The notes below the pieces were generated by a model. It searched no databases and had not been told where the DNA came from. It saw only the letters and a program-made list of their open reading frames with translations. Positions 10,574 to 24,200 of a DNA stretch of 64,000 bases are shown piece after piece (the stretch's first letter is position 1; each line of letters begins with the position of its first letter). The stretch comes from Microvelia longipes (Eukaryota > Arthropoda > Insecta > Hemiptera > Veliidae). Location: NCBI GenBank assembly GCA_018340805.1, contig JACMZG010001870.1, positions 15,497,651 to 15,561,650 on the forward strand, read 5' to 3'. The position numbers and the translations under genes are program-made.

Positions 10574-11503
10574 TGCTTTATCATTCCAAACATGCAGGAA
10601 ATAATATAGTGGTAGTGAGACTAATTGTTTACACAGAGGTATGACAATTAGCAAACTACTGTGTTTGTCACTCCCCGTCTTACTTTCATCAATTTAGTTT
10701 ATTTTTAAAAGAAAAGATATTGGAGGAAAACTCCTTAACATCCAGTTCTGTCACTCCCTAAACTTGTTCCACAACTTAATCAATCAATAAAAAACAATAT
10801 CCATTAACATTTCTAAACTTGAACTTGTTGAATGTTGAAAAACTTTTAACTTTCAAATTGTATAGTCATTATTAAAAATATAATATTTATAAAAATTACA
10901 CATTTATTTACTATATTAACAATTGTTATTTTAATAACTATTTATTTTTCAGTGATTATTAACAAATAGATTTGTTTACATCTAATAATTATTGATAAAA
11001 TAATAGTTTAAAAAAAGCAAAGTAAAACTTACAATAATTTTTAAATTAAAATGAGTATTATTTGAAATATATTGATGGTTAAAATTTGCAAATTCTTTCA
11101 AATATCTTTAAAATCAAATTTAAAAAGAATCCCATCAATATTTCCAACGAATCTAACAAATTATTACACTTATAACCATTAACATCAATAACAAACCCAG
11201 ACTAGATAAACCATTTTTCCATTTTAGGCTTGTCAGTAAAAATAGAACTAAACTTCTTAAAAATATTTTTATCTTTAAAAATTGAGCCTTAAACATTTCA
11301 TTTTTTAACATATAATAAATTTTATCTTATATTATTATTATTTAATAAGAATAATATATTATTTTATTCAAGGTCACTATTCAATTACTTAAAATAAAGA
11401 ATATTATGAGTGTATTTAAGTAGTGGTATTATTCAGTTAGTTTTTATCTTAAGGCTTGCATAAATATATCTTTTTGATATAGTTTGAATATATCTTTGTA
11501 TAA
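10574..11503. other. Intergenic DNA without recognised features
   Basis: Very AT-rich sequence with poly-A/T runs; no exon or element recognised. Confidence 0.55.
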
Positions 11504-11960
11504 GAAGAGACTTATACTACTAGAGGGAGGACTTGGGTAGAATAGCACAGAGATAAGGGGTTGGGTAGTGAGACAATTTTTATTAGGTACCATAACGGTA
11601 CTTGCCCCTACTCTACAGAGACTGGAAACTCCCCACCTCTCTACAACCCCTTTCAGCACATAAAATTTGAACCGCACCCTACAAATGGCAGACATTTTCA
11701 TTGAAGACACTCTAAATCACTTGATAAAAGACATAATTAAAAAATATATCTGATAGATAATAATTAAAACTTATTTTAAATTCATTTTAGTTAATATAAG
11801 ACAAAATAATGTAATAAAATTGTAATTGTAATAATTGTAATCATACAATTAATATGAAAAATAAAAAAAAATGATGGCACCAATGTACCGTTGTGATACC
11901 AAGTAACTCAGACTGTGATAAGAGCTCTTGTATCCTTCCTCTAGTAGTATAAGTATCTTT
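11504..11960. mobile_element. MITE family B, complete copy
   Basis: Terminal inverted repeats of about 27 bp: ACTTATACTACTAGAGGGAG at the left and its near-perfect reverse complement ending TAAGTATCTTT at the right. The inside holds a palindromic GTACCATAACGGTAC motif near 11586 and the long AT-rich middle shared with copies at 15653 and 33124. The sequence TATCTTTGTAT occurs at both borders (11491-11501 and 11954-11964) but overlaps the inverted repeat, so the target duplication is not certain. No coding capacity. Confidence 0.75.
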
Positions 11961-14900
11961 GTATTAAATGGTCCAAATACGTTTCTTCCATTAAAACTTT
12001 AATATTTAATGCAAAATCACTACTTAGAAAATTAATTCTTCGTAGAACAAGGACAGAATTAATCTCTAGGCTTTAGTTTAGAAAAAAACGCTTAACACTG
12101 AAAGTCCAGCATTTTTATATAAGATTTGCTAAAACTTGGAAAACAAACCAATTATAATTTTAAGTTGTTTAAAAAGACAACTTACTCTGAAATACTGATT
12201 GGCCGTGTCATTTAGATCCAAGTATATTTGCTGATCTACAATTTTGCAGACCTGCAATGCGTCTTTATCTTTTAGGATTAACCCAGCATTACATTCATAG
12301 TTAGTGTTTGATAATATCTTATTCTAAGACGTCTGGTCCTTTTGAAAAATTTCATTATTACCACTAAATCATAACATTCTATCAAAGTTATTGAGGTTGA
12401 TGAAAACTTAATACTAAAAAAACGTTGTTCCCTTGAATTATTAATTATGATTACTCTATTAATTTTTGGATATTATCTACAAGAGAGATGCCAGCAATAA
12501 AAAAAACATTATCTACAAACACAATGAGAAAAATAAATTAATGAAATAAGTATGTAATAAATGAAATTAAAAGCAGAAAAATAAATAAAAAGAAAACATG
12601 GGTACTATTATTTTAATTAAATATATTTACTCAATATTGGACTAAAAAATTAAGATAAAATATATGACTTAAAAGACAAGTAAATAATGATTTTGTCAAA
12701 AAGAAATTGCCAGCATACATCTCTAACGGAACGGTTTTCTGAAAGGACATCTTGTAGTATTAACTAATCTTTAAAAAAACAGCTATTTACCAGCTAGAAG
12801 CAAATGGTTTGAGGATTTTTTTAAAATTTTAAATTCTAGGGAAGGCTTTCTAGGCTTGCCAATATTTGACAAATATCTTATTTTTTAATTTATCAATTTA
12901 TTAAAAATTAAAATCAATATAGGACAATGAAAATGCATAGTAAAGAGTAAAGTCTTAAAAATACAATAATAAATTCCTATTTCTTTCTCATTTTTGTAAA
13001 GTACATAATCCATGAGAAGTAATTTTAAAAATCTAAATCTTAAAACCTATTTATTTTTTTACAATTTAATTTGAAACCAATTTAATAGGTTTCTTTCGTT
13101 TTTATATTTATTCTGTACAAATGTAACGTTATTTTGACATTTAAATTTCATAGTCTGGTTCGATAAGTCACAGAATTGCCAATAAACTTTTCTCATAATA
13201 ATGTTAAGTATCTAATATAAAAGGTCCAATTTTAAAGTCAAAACTTTTAATTTAAACATGGCAAACAAATATGGTAACCAGAAATCAAACAGATTTCAAA
13301 AATTAGCATTCTGAAAATGCTGAATTTTTAAAACATTAAGGTGAGTTATAAAAATAAAAAAAGAAAGTGTTGACAGATTTTAAACTAATCTGAAATTTTG
13401 GCACATTTTATAAGTCTAAATGTCGAGTGGTAATAATTATAGTAATAAACTAAAATCAGATTTAAACAGCTTTGGCTGGGTTAGTGTTTAGTGGAGGGTT
13501 TAGATTAGCATACATATAATATAAATTAAATTAACATATTCAAGTTCCAATAGATTTTTTTTACACTTTTTTATAGCTTTTTATCTTGTAATAAAGTCAC
13601 AAAACAATTTTGACTTTCAACAATACAGATTCAATCAATCAAATTGTATCATTTTCAATAAAATATATTGATCGAACAATTTTATCTCCTTTATTGTTTT
13701 TGTATCTTAAAATATTCTTCTATAAAAGGTTGGACGGAAGATCTCATTTTTTTAGAGTCCATCCATTTGACACAATTTCCTTCCATTTTCAAAAATTGTA
13801 CTAAGCATGTTATTTTTTACCATTTTTGTAAAAACAAAGATACAAATAAAAGTATTTGTATCTTAGTTTTTGTGTAAATAAACAAATTATTTGTTTAAAA
13901 ATTGGTAAATAGGATTAGTTAATTACGTAAACAAAACTTTCAACTAAGTTTTGTGCCATATTAATTATTGATAAAATAATTTTTACAGTTCATGTATTTA
14001 CCATCAAAAACCACAAATTAGCTTGTTTTTCTTCCAGCCAAAGCATTGAGTAGAAACCCATCATTATAAAAAAATATAGCTACACAACATAATAGCTAAA
14101 TAAAAACTAATATTTTTAAACGTAAATAAAATTAATCTAATCTATCTTTAATATATACAAAGCAAATAACTCCTTCAAACTGCACAGCATTAGAATTGTA
14201 TTTTTACTAGTTGAAACTTTTCAAATATAACAAACAATAAATCCTAAGACATTTTTTTTATCATAATCATATTCTGGTATTTTTTACCAAGCTATACAGC
14301 ATAGGCCTTTTTTCAAAGGTCTAAGGCCATTTTTAACATTATGTTTATAGTTTAATATTGGTGCATCTGAAATTATCCGCACTCTATACTTTATAAATTA
14401 CATTAATAAAATGTAACGATAAATAATTATTTTATTTCAAGTTTGTAAATAAATAAGCTGTTAAGCATTTATGCTAAATGAGTTATGTTTTTTATTTGAT
14501 ACTAAGTAATCAAATTGGTCCAACAGAAAAGTTAAGTATTAATGTGAAAAGTTACACTTTACTTTAAGATAGACAATAAAAGGCAACTAACTATTAAAAA
14601 AAAAATGTATTACTAAAGTAATGTAAATTTTTATTCTATAATAAAAGTAATAATAATTATTCAAATTAGGAATAGTAATAATTTAAACAAAAATAAACCT
14701 AAGCAAAAGCAGAAAGTTTAATTTATGTGTGTTGGTAGTTTCTGACAAAAGTAATACATATTTTTTTACCTGTTTAAAATCATAAGTATTTTTAAAATAC
14801 CCTTTTTCTACTGAGTTTGGGGAAAAAGGCTAGGACAGCAGTATTGTGATATTCATTTACAATTTTACAAACAGATTTCAACTTCTTTTAGAGACATATT

Positions 14901-15092
14901 AGAAATTACCTCTAATTTTTGTTTCAATAAAAGTTGGTAGACTTTACATGGAGACGTATTAGTTTTCAATTAATTAATTTTAACTATAAGTTTTAATGGG
15001 AATTGTTTTAAAGACTCCATGAAAATGCTAGAAACTCTTAAGTATTAGAGAAAGAAGTCTGCATCTACTTATGATAATGTTTATACTGGTGT
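11961..15092. other. Intergenic DNA, includes the unresolved 3' UTR of the membrane-protein gene
   Basis: AT-rich, no exon recognised on either strand. On the - strand an AATAAA at 14635-14630 is a possible polyadenylation signal of the gene ending at 15093, but several other AATAAA sites nearby make the choice open. Confidence 0.5.
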
Positions 15093-15251
15093 TCAGAAAT
15101 TAGTGTCGTAATCGGATCTTCTTCTAGAGTAACCAGAGGTACTACTTCCATTTCCATAGTATCCCCCGTTGTAATAATATCCGTTCCACTCTGATCTCCA
15201 GCTGTCATACAAGTTGGCCATACTGTTGTCTTGCATCGAACCAGATGATCT
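15093..15251 (-). CDS. SEA-domain protein terminal coding exon: end of cytoplasmic tail
   Basis: Acceptor TTTTTGTAG before 15251; 52 codons then TGA at 15095-15093. It reads RSSGSMQDNSMANLYDSWRS, EWNGYYYNGGYYGNG, and ends SRRRSDYDTNF. The Tyr-rich part could be phosphorylated, and the acidic C terminus could be a docking end, but no known class of C-terminal motif is evident. The 4.6-kb intron before it contains a family B MITE. Confidence 0.84.
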   Translation of the reverse strand, partial: RSSGSMQDNSMANLYDSWRSEWNGYYYNGGYYGNGSSTSGYSRRRSDYDTNF

Positions 15252-18200
15252 CTACAAAAACAACAATAATATTCATAAAAATAAGTTAATTTTTAAAACC
15301 AAATTTGCAATGAGTTGATACTTTTAACGCAAACAACAAATATAAATTACAGTATGATTCAGCAAATTATACCAACATATTTTAATGTTTTTAAGAAAGC
15401 TAGTAAAAAAATGGTCTCACTGACCATTTAAATATTTGTTTAAATGAGTTATATATGGATTAATTACTTTCACATCTTAATTTTATTGCCACTTGATAAA
15501 AATTTACCAAAAGTGAAATAAATTTAATTTTAAGCTAAAACTGATAGTACAAATAGACAATTGAACAAAGGTAACCTGTAGGCTACCTTATGGGGAAGTC
15601 TTCGAATTCCTGTCGCAAACCATTTTCTAAACATCCTAGACTTTATTCTGGCCAAAGAGACTAAAACTATTAGAGGGAGGATACAACAGCTCCTATCATT
15701 CCTTGGGTAGCTAGGTGCCGTAACGGTACATTGGTGACGTCATGTTTTTAATTTTTCCTAATAATTACAATTTCACATAAATATTACATTATTTTTCGAC
15801 TATTTTGTTTTAAATCAAGTAAAATGAATTTAAAATAAGTTTTAATTATTATCTATTGCATGTATTCTTTAATTGTTAGTTTCGAATAAAGTGGTTTAAT
15901 GTGGCATCACTAAAAAATGTCCGCCGTTAGTAGAGTGCATGCTGCAATAGGAGTTGTAAAGGGGTGGGGGAGTATTTAGTCTCTCTCTAAGAAGACTATA
16001 GTAGCGGTAAGTACAGTTACGGCACTTGAATTTTATTTTATTTTAATTTTATTTTGAAATGTATAGAGGATGTCTATAAATTTAGTGGCACCTTGGGTTT
16101 ATATGGACTATTTTCACCATTCTTTTCCCTCAGATTACAGAAATGAATGTCCTTTAATTAATAGATTTCAAGTTTCGTTTAAATTTCAATAAGTTTGAAA
16201 CATGACAGAAAATTTTCAATAAATACCAAAACTAAAAAGAGCATATTCTTTACCATGTCATACTTTCTAAACATTATTATCTCTATATTTTTACTAATAC
16301 CATTAGCCAAGTGTCTGAATAGTAAATGCAAATTTGATACAATACTTCAACAGAACTTTCTAATACTATTTACGAGTAAGAGATTTCAAGCACAGCAATA
16401 TTTTAACCAATATAAAGCAGTATATTAATGATTTAAAAAAAAGTTTGTTTATAATTACTTTCAATAATAAAACACTACAAATAAAAATATAATTAAATAA
16501 AAAAATAAAGTCAAAATATTTACAGTTAATATAAAATTAAAATCAATCTAAGTAAAAAATAAAAGATCTACAAATAAAAAGTCTTGTAATTTTTTTTAGC
16601 AAACAACTCAAATAAAAAGGAGTAAATTAAAAAAATATAATTTTTATTTAAGAAATTCGAATTGTCAACAATTACTTTTTTGGATTAATAAATGAAATAT
16701 GAAAAAATCTTTTCTTATGTCATATCAGAAAAAAATTGGTATGTGGTGCCAGGTACCTGGTGGTACCTTAAAACTGATGCAGACAAGTTCAGTTATGCTT
16801 GGTTGGTACTCAATGTTCGAGCTTGTCGTACCAAATGTTAAAAATGACACAAAACTTAATTATTTTTTTTGTTATCCAGATTTCAACACGGTTGGTTGAT
16901 TTTTATCTCATACAAAAATGATCGAGTCTTGACTCTCTAGCATACAAATATTGTGACCTTAAAAAAAATACACACACATACAGGTTGGTTTAACCCTCTC
17001 AGGAGGTTTAAACCATTGAGTTGAAACCAACTGAGTTGAATCTCAGTTTCATATTTTAGTACTTACACATACTAATTTTCCTAAGATAGCATGGTGGTGG
17101 GCAAAGAAAAATTTGTGAACAAGCTGAATTAAGTTCAGGGAGTACTCGTATTAAAAGAAAAATCTCCTAGATACAAAATATATTTTTTTGAATAGGTGTG
17201 ATTATTTTGAATTGACCTTGAATAATCAAGGTTGTTATCTCATTTTGATTTTACTTGACTATGTATAAAAATTAAAAAGTGAACTTGTAGAAGATAAGTG
17301 ACCTAAATTTATGCTATGTAAAAATTCTATTTCAAATTAATGACGATTTCAGTCCTTATTTTGAAAATATGTATAATTAGTTTTAAAATTGTTGTAAACA
17401 GTCCAATAAATATATATATTTTACAAATCTACTGTCAAAGTTTTTATTAAAATGGTATCAAATTTGATATACTTAATATTTAAACCTATAGAGGGAATCT
17501 CTTAAGAATAAATTTTTAATGAAAAACAAAAATGGGTTTGTAAGCAAGATACCAATAAAAACATACTTCAATACACCTTACAGAAATTCCAAATTAGAAG
17601 AATATAAATTAAAGAAGAAAAAACATTCCATTGCTAGTAAATGTTATACAAAACACAGTAAACTTTTTTTGTTTTTTTGTAAAGCAGGAACACGATAAGA
17701 GGTTTAGTGGAGTAATGAAAAATAATGTTCATAGAATGAATTGAAGAATTAAAATTTTACCTTAACTTAAAGATCTCTACTTAGAAAAATATGTCTTAAA
17801 AGTAATAATTTCTAAATCATAGCCAAACAAACCTACAGAAGCAAATAGTTTAAAGAATAAAATGAACTAAAACTGTATCATGACAGTACAATAACTGCAT
17901 ACCTGTCCTAGTGCTGCTAGACAAGACAATCCAATGAAACAATTTTAATATTAAAAAGAAGATTCTCCATTTTGGTTTTTACTTGTTGTTCTCATATCAC
18001 AAACACTAATGATAGATAGATGTTTTAATTGTATAAGAAATGATTAAGAAGACAAATTTATCACATGAGATTTAAAAATATTATTTTCTTTCAAAAATTT
18101 GTTAAATTGGTTGATTGTATTACTTCTATTTTACTATAAATATAAAATAATTTTAAATAATAATTATCTTTTTAAGATCAGGGAATGCAATAGATCTGAC

Positions 18201-21200
18201 ATTGAACAGGTTAATGTCATGCTAAAATTAATAAATTATGATAGAATAAAGTTACTTGCCTGTTTTCAAATTATTCTTTGAAATGAAAGAATAGCACATA
18301 AAAAGAATTAAGAAAACTCAAAAAACACTCATTTGAGTTTCCTAACTAATAAATTATAATATAATAATTTTGTCCATATTGAGGAAAAAAATTGATCTGA
18401 TCTGTGACATTATTTTAGTTTTTTTTTTAATTTTTTTGTCAGGCTTTTATTCTTTAATGGTATTGATCGTATTTTTTTAATTAGAATGGAATGTGTCATA
18501 TGAAGTTTTAAAATTAAATAAAATAAAAACCAATATTAAAAAAACTCCCAAGATTTGTTTTTGAATCAAACAATGGCGGGGTTCATTTAAAAATACATCA
18601 AAATAGACTTGCAATGTATAAATATTTAGATGTGACATTATTTTGGGTTTTATAGATTTCTTTATAAATCATTTACTTTAGAAATTAATTTAAAATTAAA
18701 AAATTAAATTTATGATGAAATATGTTATTAATAGGATCATCAGTAATCATAGTAATTAGAATTATTTTAATTTAAGGTTAAAACAATAATCCAAAACATA
18801 TACAAGGATCTCATTTTAATTTTACCACCCATACTTGAGAGATTTATGTTTACATTCAGCCAACAACCAGACTCTAGAAGAAGAAATAATATCCTTTTTT
18901 TGAGGTAGTACATAATTGAGCACTTTATTGGACCGTTTTTAGGATGAGAAGCCAATCATTATTGTTATAGGAGGTTATTTAGTACTTTTCACCTCCAAGG
19001 ACAGTAATGAATGTAAAAAAAACTCCTAGGACATAAAAGTAATTCATATATTGCCGCCATTACTGTAATGTAGTGTGTTCAAAAAAACAATCTGTGTAAA
19101 ACCTTCATGAGATTTCTTTAAAAACATTCGTTTCTGTTTCTTAAGAAATCTCTAAGATTTCTTAAAATCTTTTAAGACTAATTTTTTTTCGTTTTTAAAA
19201 GGTGTTCTAATTGACAATTTTTGTGTGTTTATTTGTAAAGCTTTTACATTTTTGAGTAAAAGTGTGAAGCTATGGATGAATTCAATGACAACGATAATAT
19301 TATGGAGTTAATTGGACGTTTGTTTTTTTCAATTAAGTATATAGCGCAGTTTATTTAATGAGTGTTACCTCAAAAAAAAAAATAGTGTATGCCATCCGGC
19401 TGAAAATGTCTTTATGTCTTGGCAATTTTTCCCGACTCGCTTCGCTCGTTGGTAAATCTAATTGCCGTGACATAAAGACATACTTCTCAGCCTTATGGCA
19501 TAAATAAATATTTCACTGGCACTAAGGCTAACAGTTTGAGGTTGGCAGCAGTTATCCTATATTCATCTTTTTATATTTTGGATAGACTTTTCTTTATCTT
19601 GCGTAATGGAATCCATTGGTGCTAATGATAATAATAAGAATATTCGTTGTAACTGTTTTTAGAAACATATAATTTGGAAACAGATTTCTACTTGATATAA
19701 TATCAAGTACAGAGACTTGCTGAGAACATTTCTCGATATAAAACATTTTTAATTGAGAAAGATAGAGACTTTCTAACTATAGAAGATAGAAACCTACCTC
19801 ACAATTAAAAATTGCATTTGGATTTAAACGTTTAACAGACTCACTCTCAGTAATTTTGAAATATAATAAAATAGTACCTTTTTAATAGGTTTTTCGTTCC
19901 AAACGTCCTCCATATTGTACAGGTCATCGGCTCCGAAATTGTCCAAACCACCAAGATGATTTTTATTGAGCTCATGGATCATATCTTCAGTCAAACCAGC
20001 TGGTTGCTTCTTCTTTGCTCCTTTGTGACGGTTGACCAACTACACACATTTCATTGAATAGTTAAAGTACAGAATCATTGATTTGAAACCAACCTTAAAT
20101 ATTGACTTCACTCTTCATAAAGACACAAAAATAATTTAAAATAAAAAAGTACCCAAGTTTCATTAATTTATGTATAACAGTTCAAAATTTAAAAGGGGAG
20201 GGGGGACTTTTGGCCCACCCTGTATATTTAGGATGAAAATGCCATATTTAATTTGATTTATACTAACAGTGTATTTGTATTTGTTATTATAACAGTGTAT
20301 ACAAATGTATTTGTTAAAAAATATGTACTTGAATAAAATTTCTCTTATTCTTATTCTAATCGTGAGGTAAGGTATAAATTAAATTTTGAATCATCAGCAA
20401 ATGGTCAGTGAAATTTTTTTATTGTCTCACTTATTTATAAAAAAGATATACTTATATTATCCAGTTTCTTTTTTATTACCTGATCAGGCTTGTCATTAAC
20501 ACAATAAATAATCTTTTAGAAACATTGTATTTTATAAAAAAAAATCATCACCAGAAGACGGTGATAATTGTCTTAATGATAAGACTGACAGTGGGGGATC
20601 AGTGATTATCCAAGCTCTAATCATTTCTATCCACCCTCAACCAGTCCGCTACCCATCATTGGACGAGATCCTTCCTTCTACATTTCATCGATAATTTTAT
20701 TTGTTTAATTTTATATATTTTTATTTTTTCAACATGTTTATTTTTATTAATTTAATTGTTTTTTTTTACTATTTATTTGTACGAGTAAATTTTAGTTTTT
20801 ATTGTGTAACCTTTTTCATTTGTATATGTTTTAAGTTTACGGTTATCACTTGTTTTAGGCACTATTGATGGCTATTTGCCAAAAGCCAGCTATGTCAATT
20901 TATTTGAAAGAAATAATGTTTAGTAGAGAGACGTAGTTGTTGATGTTGTTTATTTTTAAAGCTTATTATAATAAATAAGTAAGCTTCTAGTATCTTGATA
21001 TACAGTCAAGAAACAAGAACAAATAGTTCTTCTTTTCATATCATGGTATACAGAACATGAAATACTTACGACAGTGACTCCAAATATAATAACAAAGAGA
21101 AGAGAAGCGAGGCCAATGACAATAACAGCAATAGCCCACTGAGGCAGCAATTCATCTTCCTCTGCAAACCCAACTGTTGGAACCACTCTCCTTGGCAGTA

Positions 21201-24200
21201 CTAAACACATACAAATAGTCAATTATTTACTTCAATTAATTAATATGTATCAATATATTATCAATCAATTAATACGTAATCAAGGACATAAAAAAACTTT
21301 TTTTTGTAAAACTTGGTAATAACATATAATTTCATAGATTAAATATCAAACTTCATTCACTCATTTAGTTACGGGCATTAAAAGAAATCTAAACTTGGTT
21401 GTACAAATGTCAAATGTCATCATCAATGTCATCATTAATGTCATATCATTCCATCATTAACCCCCTATCCCTGGTTATAACTTCTTATATTTATATGATG
21501 TTTACTTTAAAGATTATGCAGTATACCTAATATACATAATAATCTTTGATTTATTTGTAATACGATATTTTTAATGTTTAATAAAATAATTATTTTTTAA
21601 GTATTATTAATAATTAATAATTATTATTTTTTATTGTTTAAGTTTGTAAATAAATAAATAAATAAATAAAGATTTAGAGAATAAAGTTTAAAGTATATTT
21701 TAAAGTTTAAAAATAAAAATTAAAATTAAATGTAGGTAAAATTACTGAGCAAAATTCTAAAAGCAGTCACTAAAATCTAGATAGTATTGTTTAGATTTTC
21801 TACAATCTACATGTATAGTCAAAATAGTCCTAATATAAAATCCAATTGATCTTTAGTCTTCCTACTTCCCTTGTCTTGGTACCAGTTTGTCATTTCCACT
21901 TCCTATTTAAAATATATTTACCAATGTCTGTCATTTGTGTTTTATTTCTTATCCATTCTTTGATTTTTGAACAGTGTTATTTATACAAATAAGACATTAA
22001 ATAATTCCGTTACCTCTGAAGTCAGTGTATTTAGGATCCACAGTGAATCTTCCAAGTTTGAATTCCATACTAGAGTTAATAGGTCTGAGATTATTTGAAA
22101 GAGCTTCTTGACTTGCAGTGTACCTAAAAACAAATAGCAATGTCATTTTTATTAAAACAAAAATGATAAAGGATTAGAAAAATTGTTCATTTATACAGAA
22201 AGAAATAAAAAATATGTTTAAAGATGTTAGGAAGAAAAAATAGCCTCCAATATAAATAAACAATAAATAGTATATTGTGTAACAAGACTGTGAATAATGG
22301 ATGCTTAGAATGAAATTTCTTAAATAAACAAATAAATAAATAGTTTATTTATATATAAATACCTGTTTACTAAGGTGAAATTACAAATTATAAATAAATA
22401 AAATAATATATATTGACCATTTGTGTCGCTATAAGCTCAAGGCTTGGGCGTGACACGAGTTTACTCCTTATATCTAATGCTTATATCTACTCCTATATCT
22501 AATTAAATAAAGAAAAAAGTATACATTTCTAAATTTAAGTTCAAACAAACATAAAGAGAAAAAATAAATAAATTGCCTAATTTATTCTTAGAATTTTATT
22601 TATTTATTTATAAATAAATAAATATATTTATTTATTTATTCCTAATTTATTTATTCTTGGAATGAAAGTTTTGAAATTTTTGAGTGACAAAAATATTTTT
22701 CCTCAACATTTGAAAGTATATATTAACTAGAAAAAACGAAATCATTAAACATACTTGTGCAAACTGTCATGGAAGATTCTTTTCATCTCAGCAGTGTTGA
22801 CACTTTTACCTATCTCACTTAACTCCACAAAATAATCAACTATGATACTTCCAGGACTGAAACAGACAAGTAATTACAGTCAGAGTAAAATAAATATACA
22901 ATAGTACAAGTGATAATGGTGTAATTAAACAATCAAATTTATATCCTATTGCGATGTATAAGATATTAAATTTGGACAATTGGACAAAGTTGCACGTCGC
23001 ATCAGCTTATCTTAGATTTAAATGTACAATAACCCTTTGTATTTAAATAATAAATTTAATGTATTATTTACATTTATGTATTATTAAATAAAATGTAAAT
23101 CTATACATTTTATTTAAAATGCACCGTCCTCCTGACAGAGACACACCCTGAAGTAAGCAAAGAAAGAAAAGAAACCAATAAAAGGTAAAAAAGATAAGAA
23201 AGTAAAGTCTTCTTATTATTATTACATTTAATTTTGATTTTAACATATTTATTCCCCTATGATAATCGATTTGCCAACACCCCAGTAAATTCTCCAGTTG
23301 GTTGTCAATTATCAAGAGAGTAAATTAATAAGTAGTGTAGGACAATAAGTTATTGGGTTACACTCCATCCTACTTATGCCCTTTGTCAAACTATCTGGGG
23401 TTAGCCATCTTATTTATATATTTTGTATAAAGTTGTGAATACATTTTAATAAAATGTTTTTTTTTTTTTTAACTTTTAATTTACTCTAATAAAAAAAGGG
23501 TTGAAGACATCCATTATATTTCTATAATTATACATGAGTTACCCAGATGTAAAGGACAGAGTAAACGTAGTAACAAGATTTATATTGTTTGCCTCAAAGA
23601 TTATAAAGTATATTAATAATCTTTGTTTTTTATATTGAAAGAAAGATTCCTATTTAAGATTAAAAAATATAATAAAATGATTAAAGCAAACAGTATTTTT
23701 AATACCGTGAAAATATCAGATTAGATCTTAAAATAGATTATACCTAACAGCCAAATTTACATAATAATATAGATATTTCAAAAGGGTTTCAATATTTTTT
23801 TAAATTTTAAAATTGAGCAATATTGAGGACAGTGTAAAACAATTTTCTTTATACCTTTTAATTAAGAATTGTACAGTTTTGTAATTTTTAGAAAATAATA
23901 CACATATTATTATTTTCAGGGAGACAAGCTCTTATTCTGATTTATAAATTCTATAAGGTTTATAATTTCACAAAAGAATTCTATCAATATTACCACTGAT
24001 TAGGTACTGATTAGTACTATATATTTCTCTATGAATATTACTTACTTAAATGCGTCGATAGTGATTTTCTTGTAGAATCTGCTCAGCGATTCAGAACTGC
24101 TATAGATGATGTTTAACTAAATAAAATAAAATAAATAAATAATACAATTCATACATATTTGTACATATATATATATATAAAACAACAATACTAATGGATT

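Larger units (their letters stand above)
15252..19877 (-). other. Last intron of the SEA-domain gene
   Basis: 4.6 kb, AT-rich. Holds a truncated family B MITE (15653-16030) and a short foldback element (19387-19503). A + strand frame at 16252-16375 is listed separately among the findings. No further exon was recognised. Confidence 0.6.
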
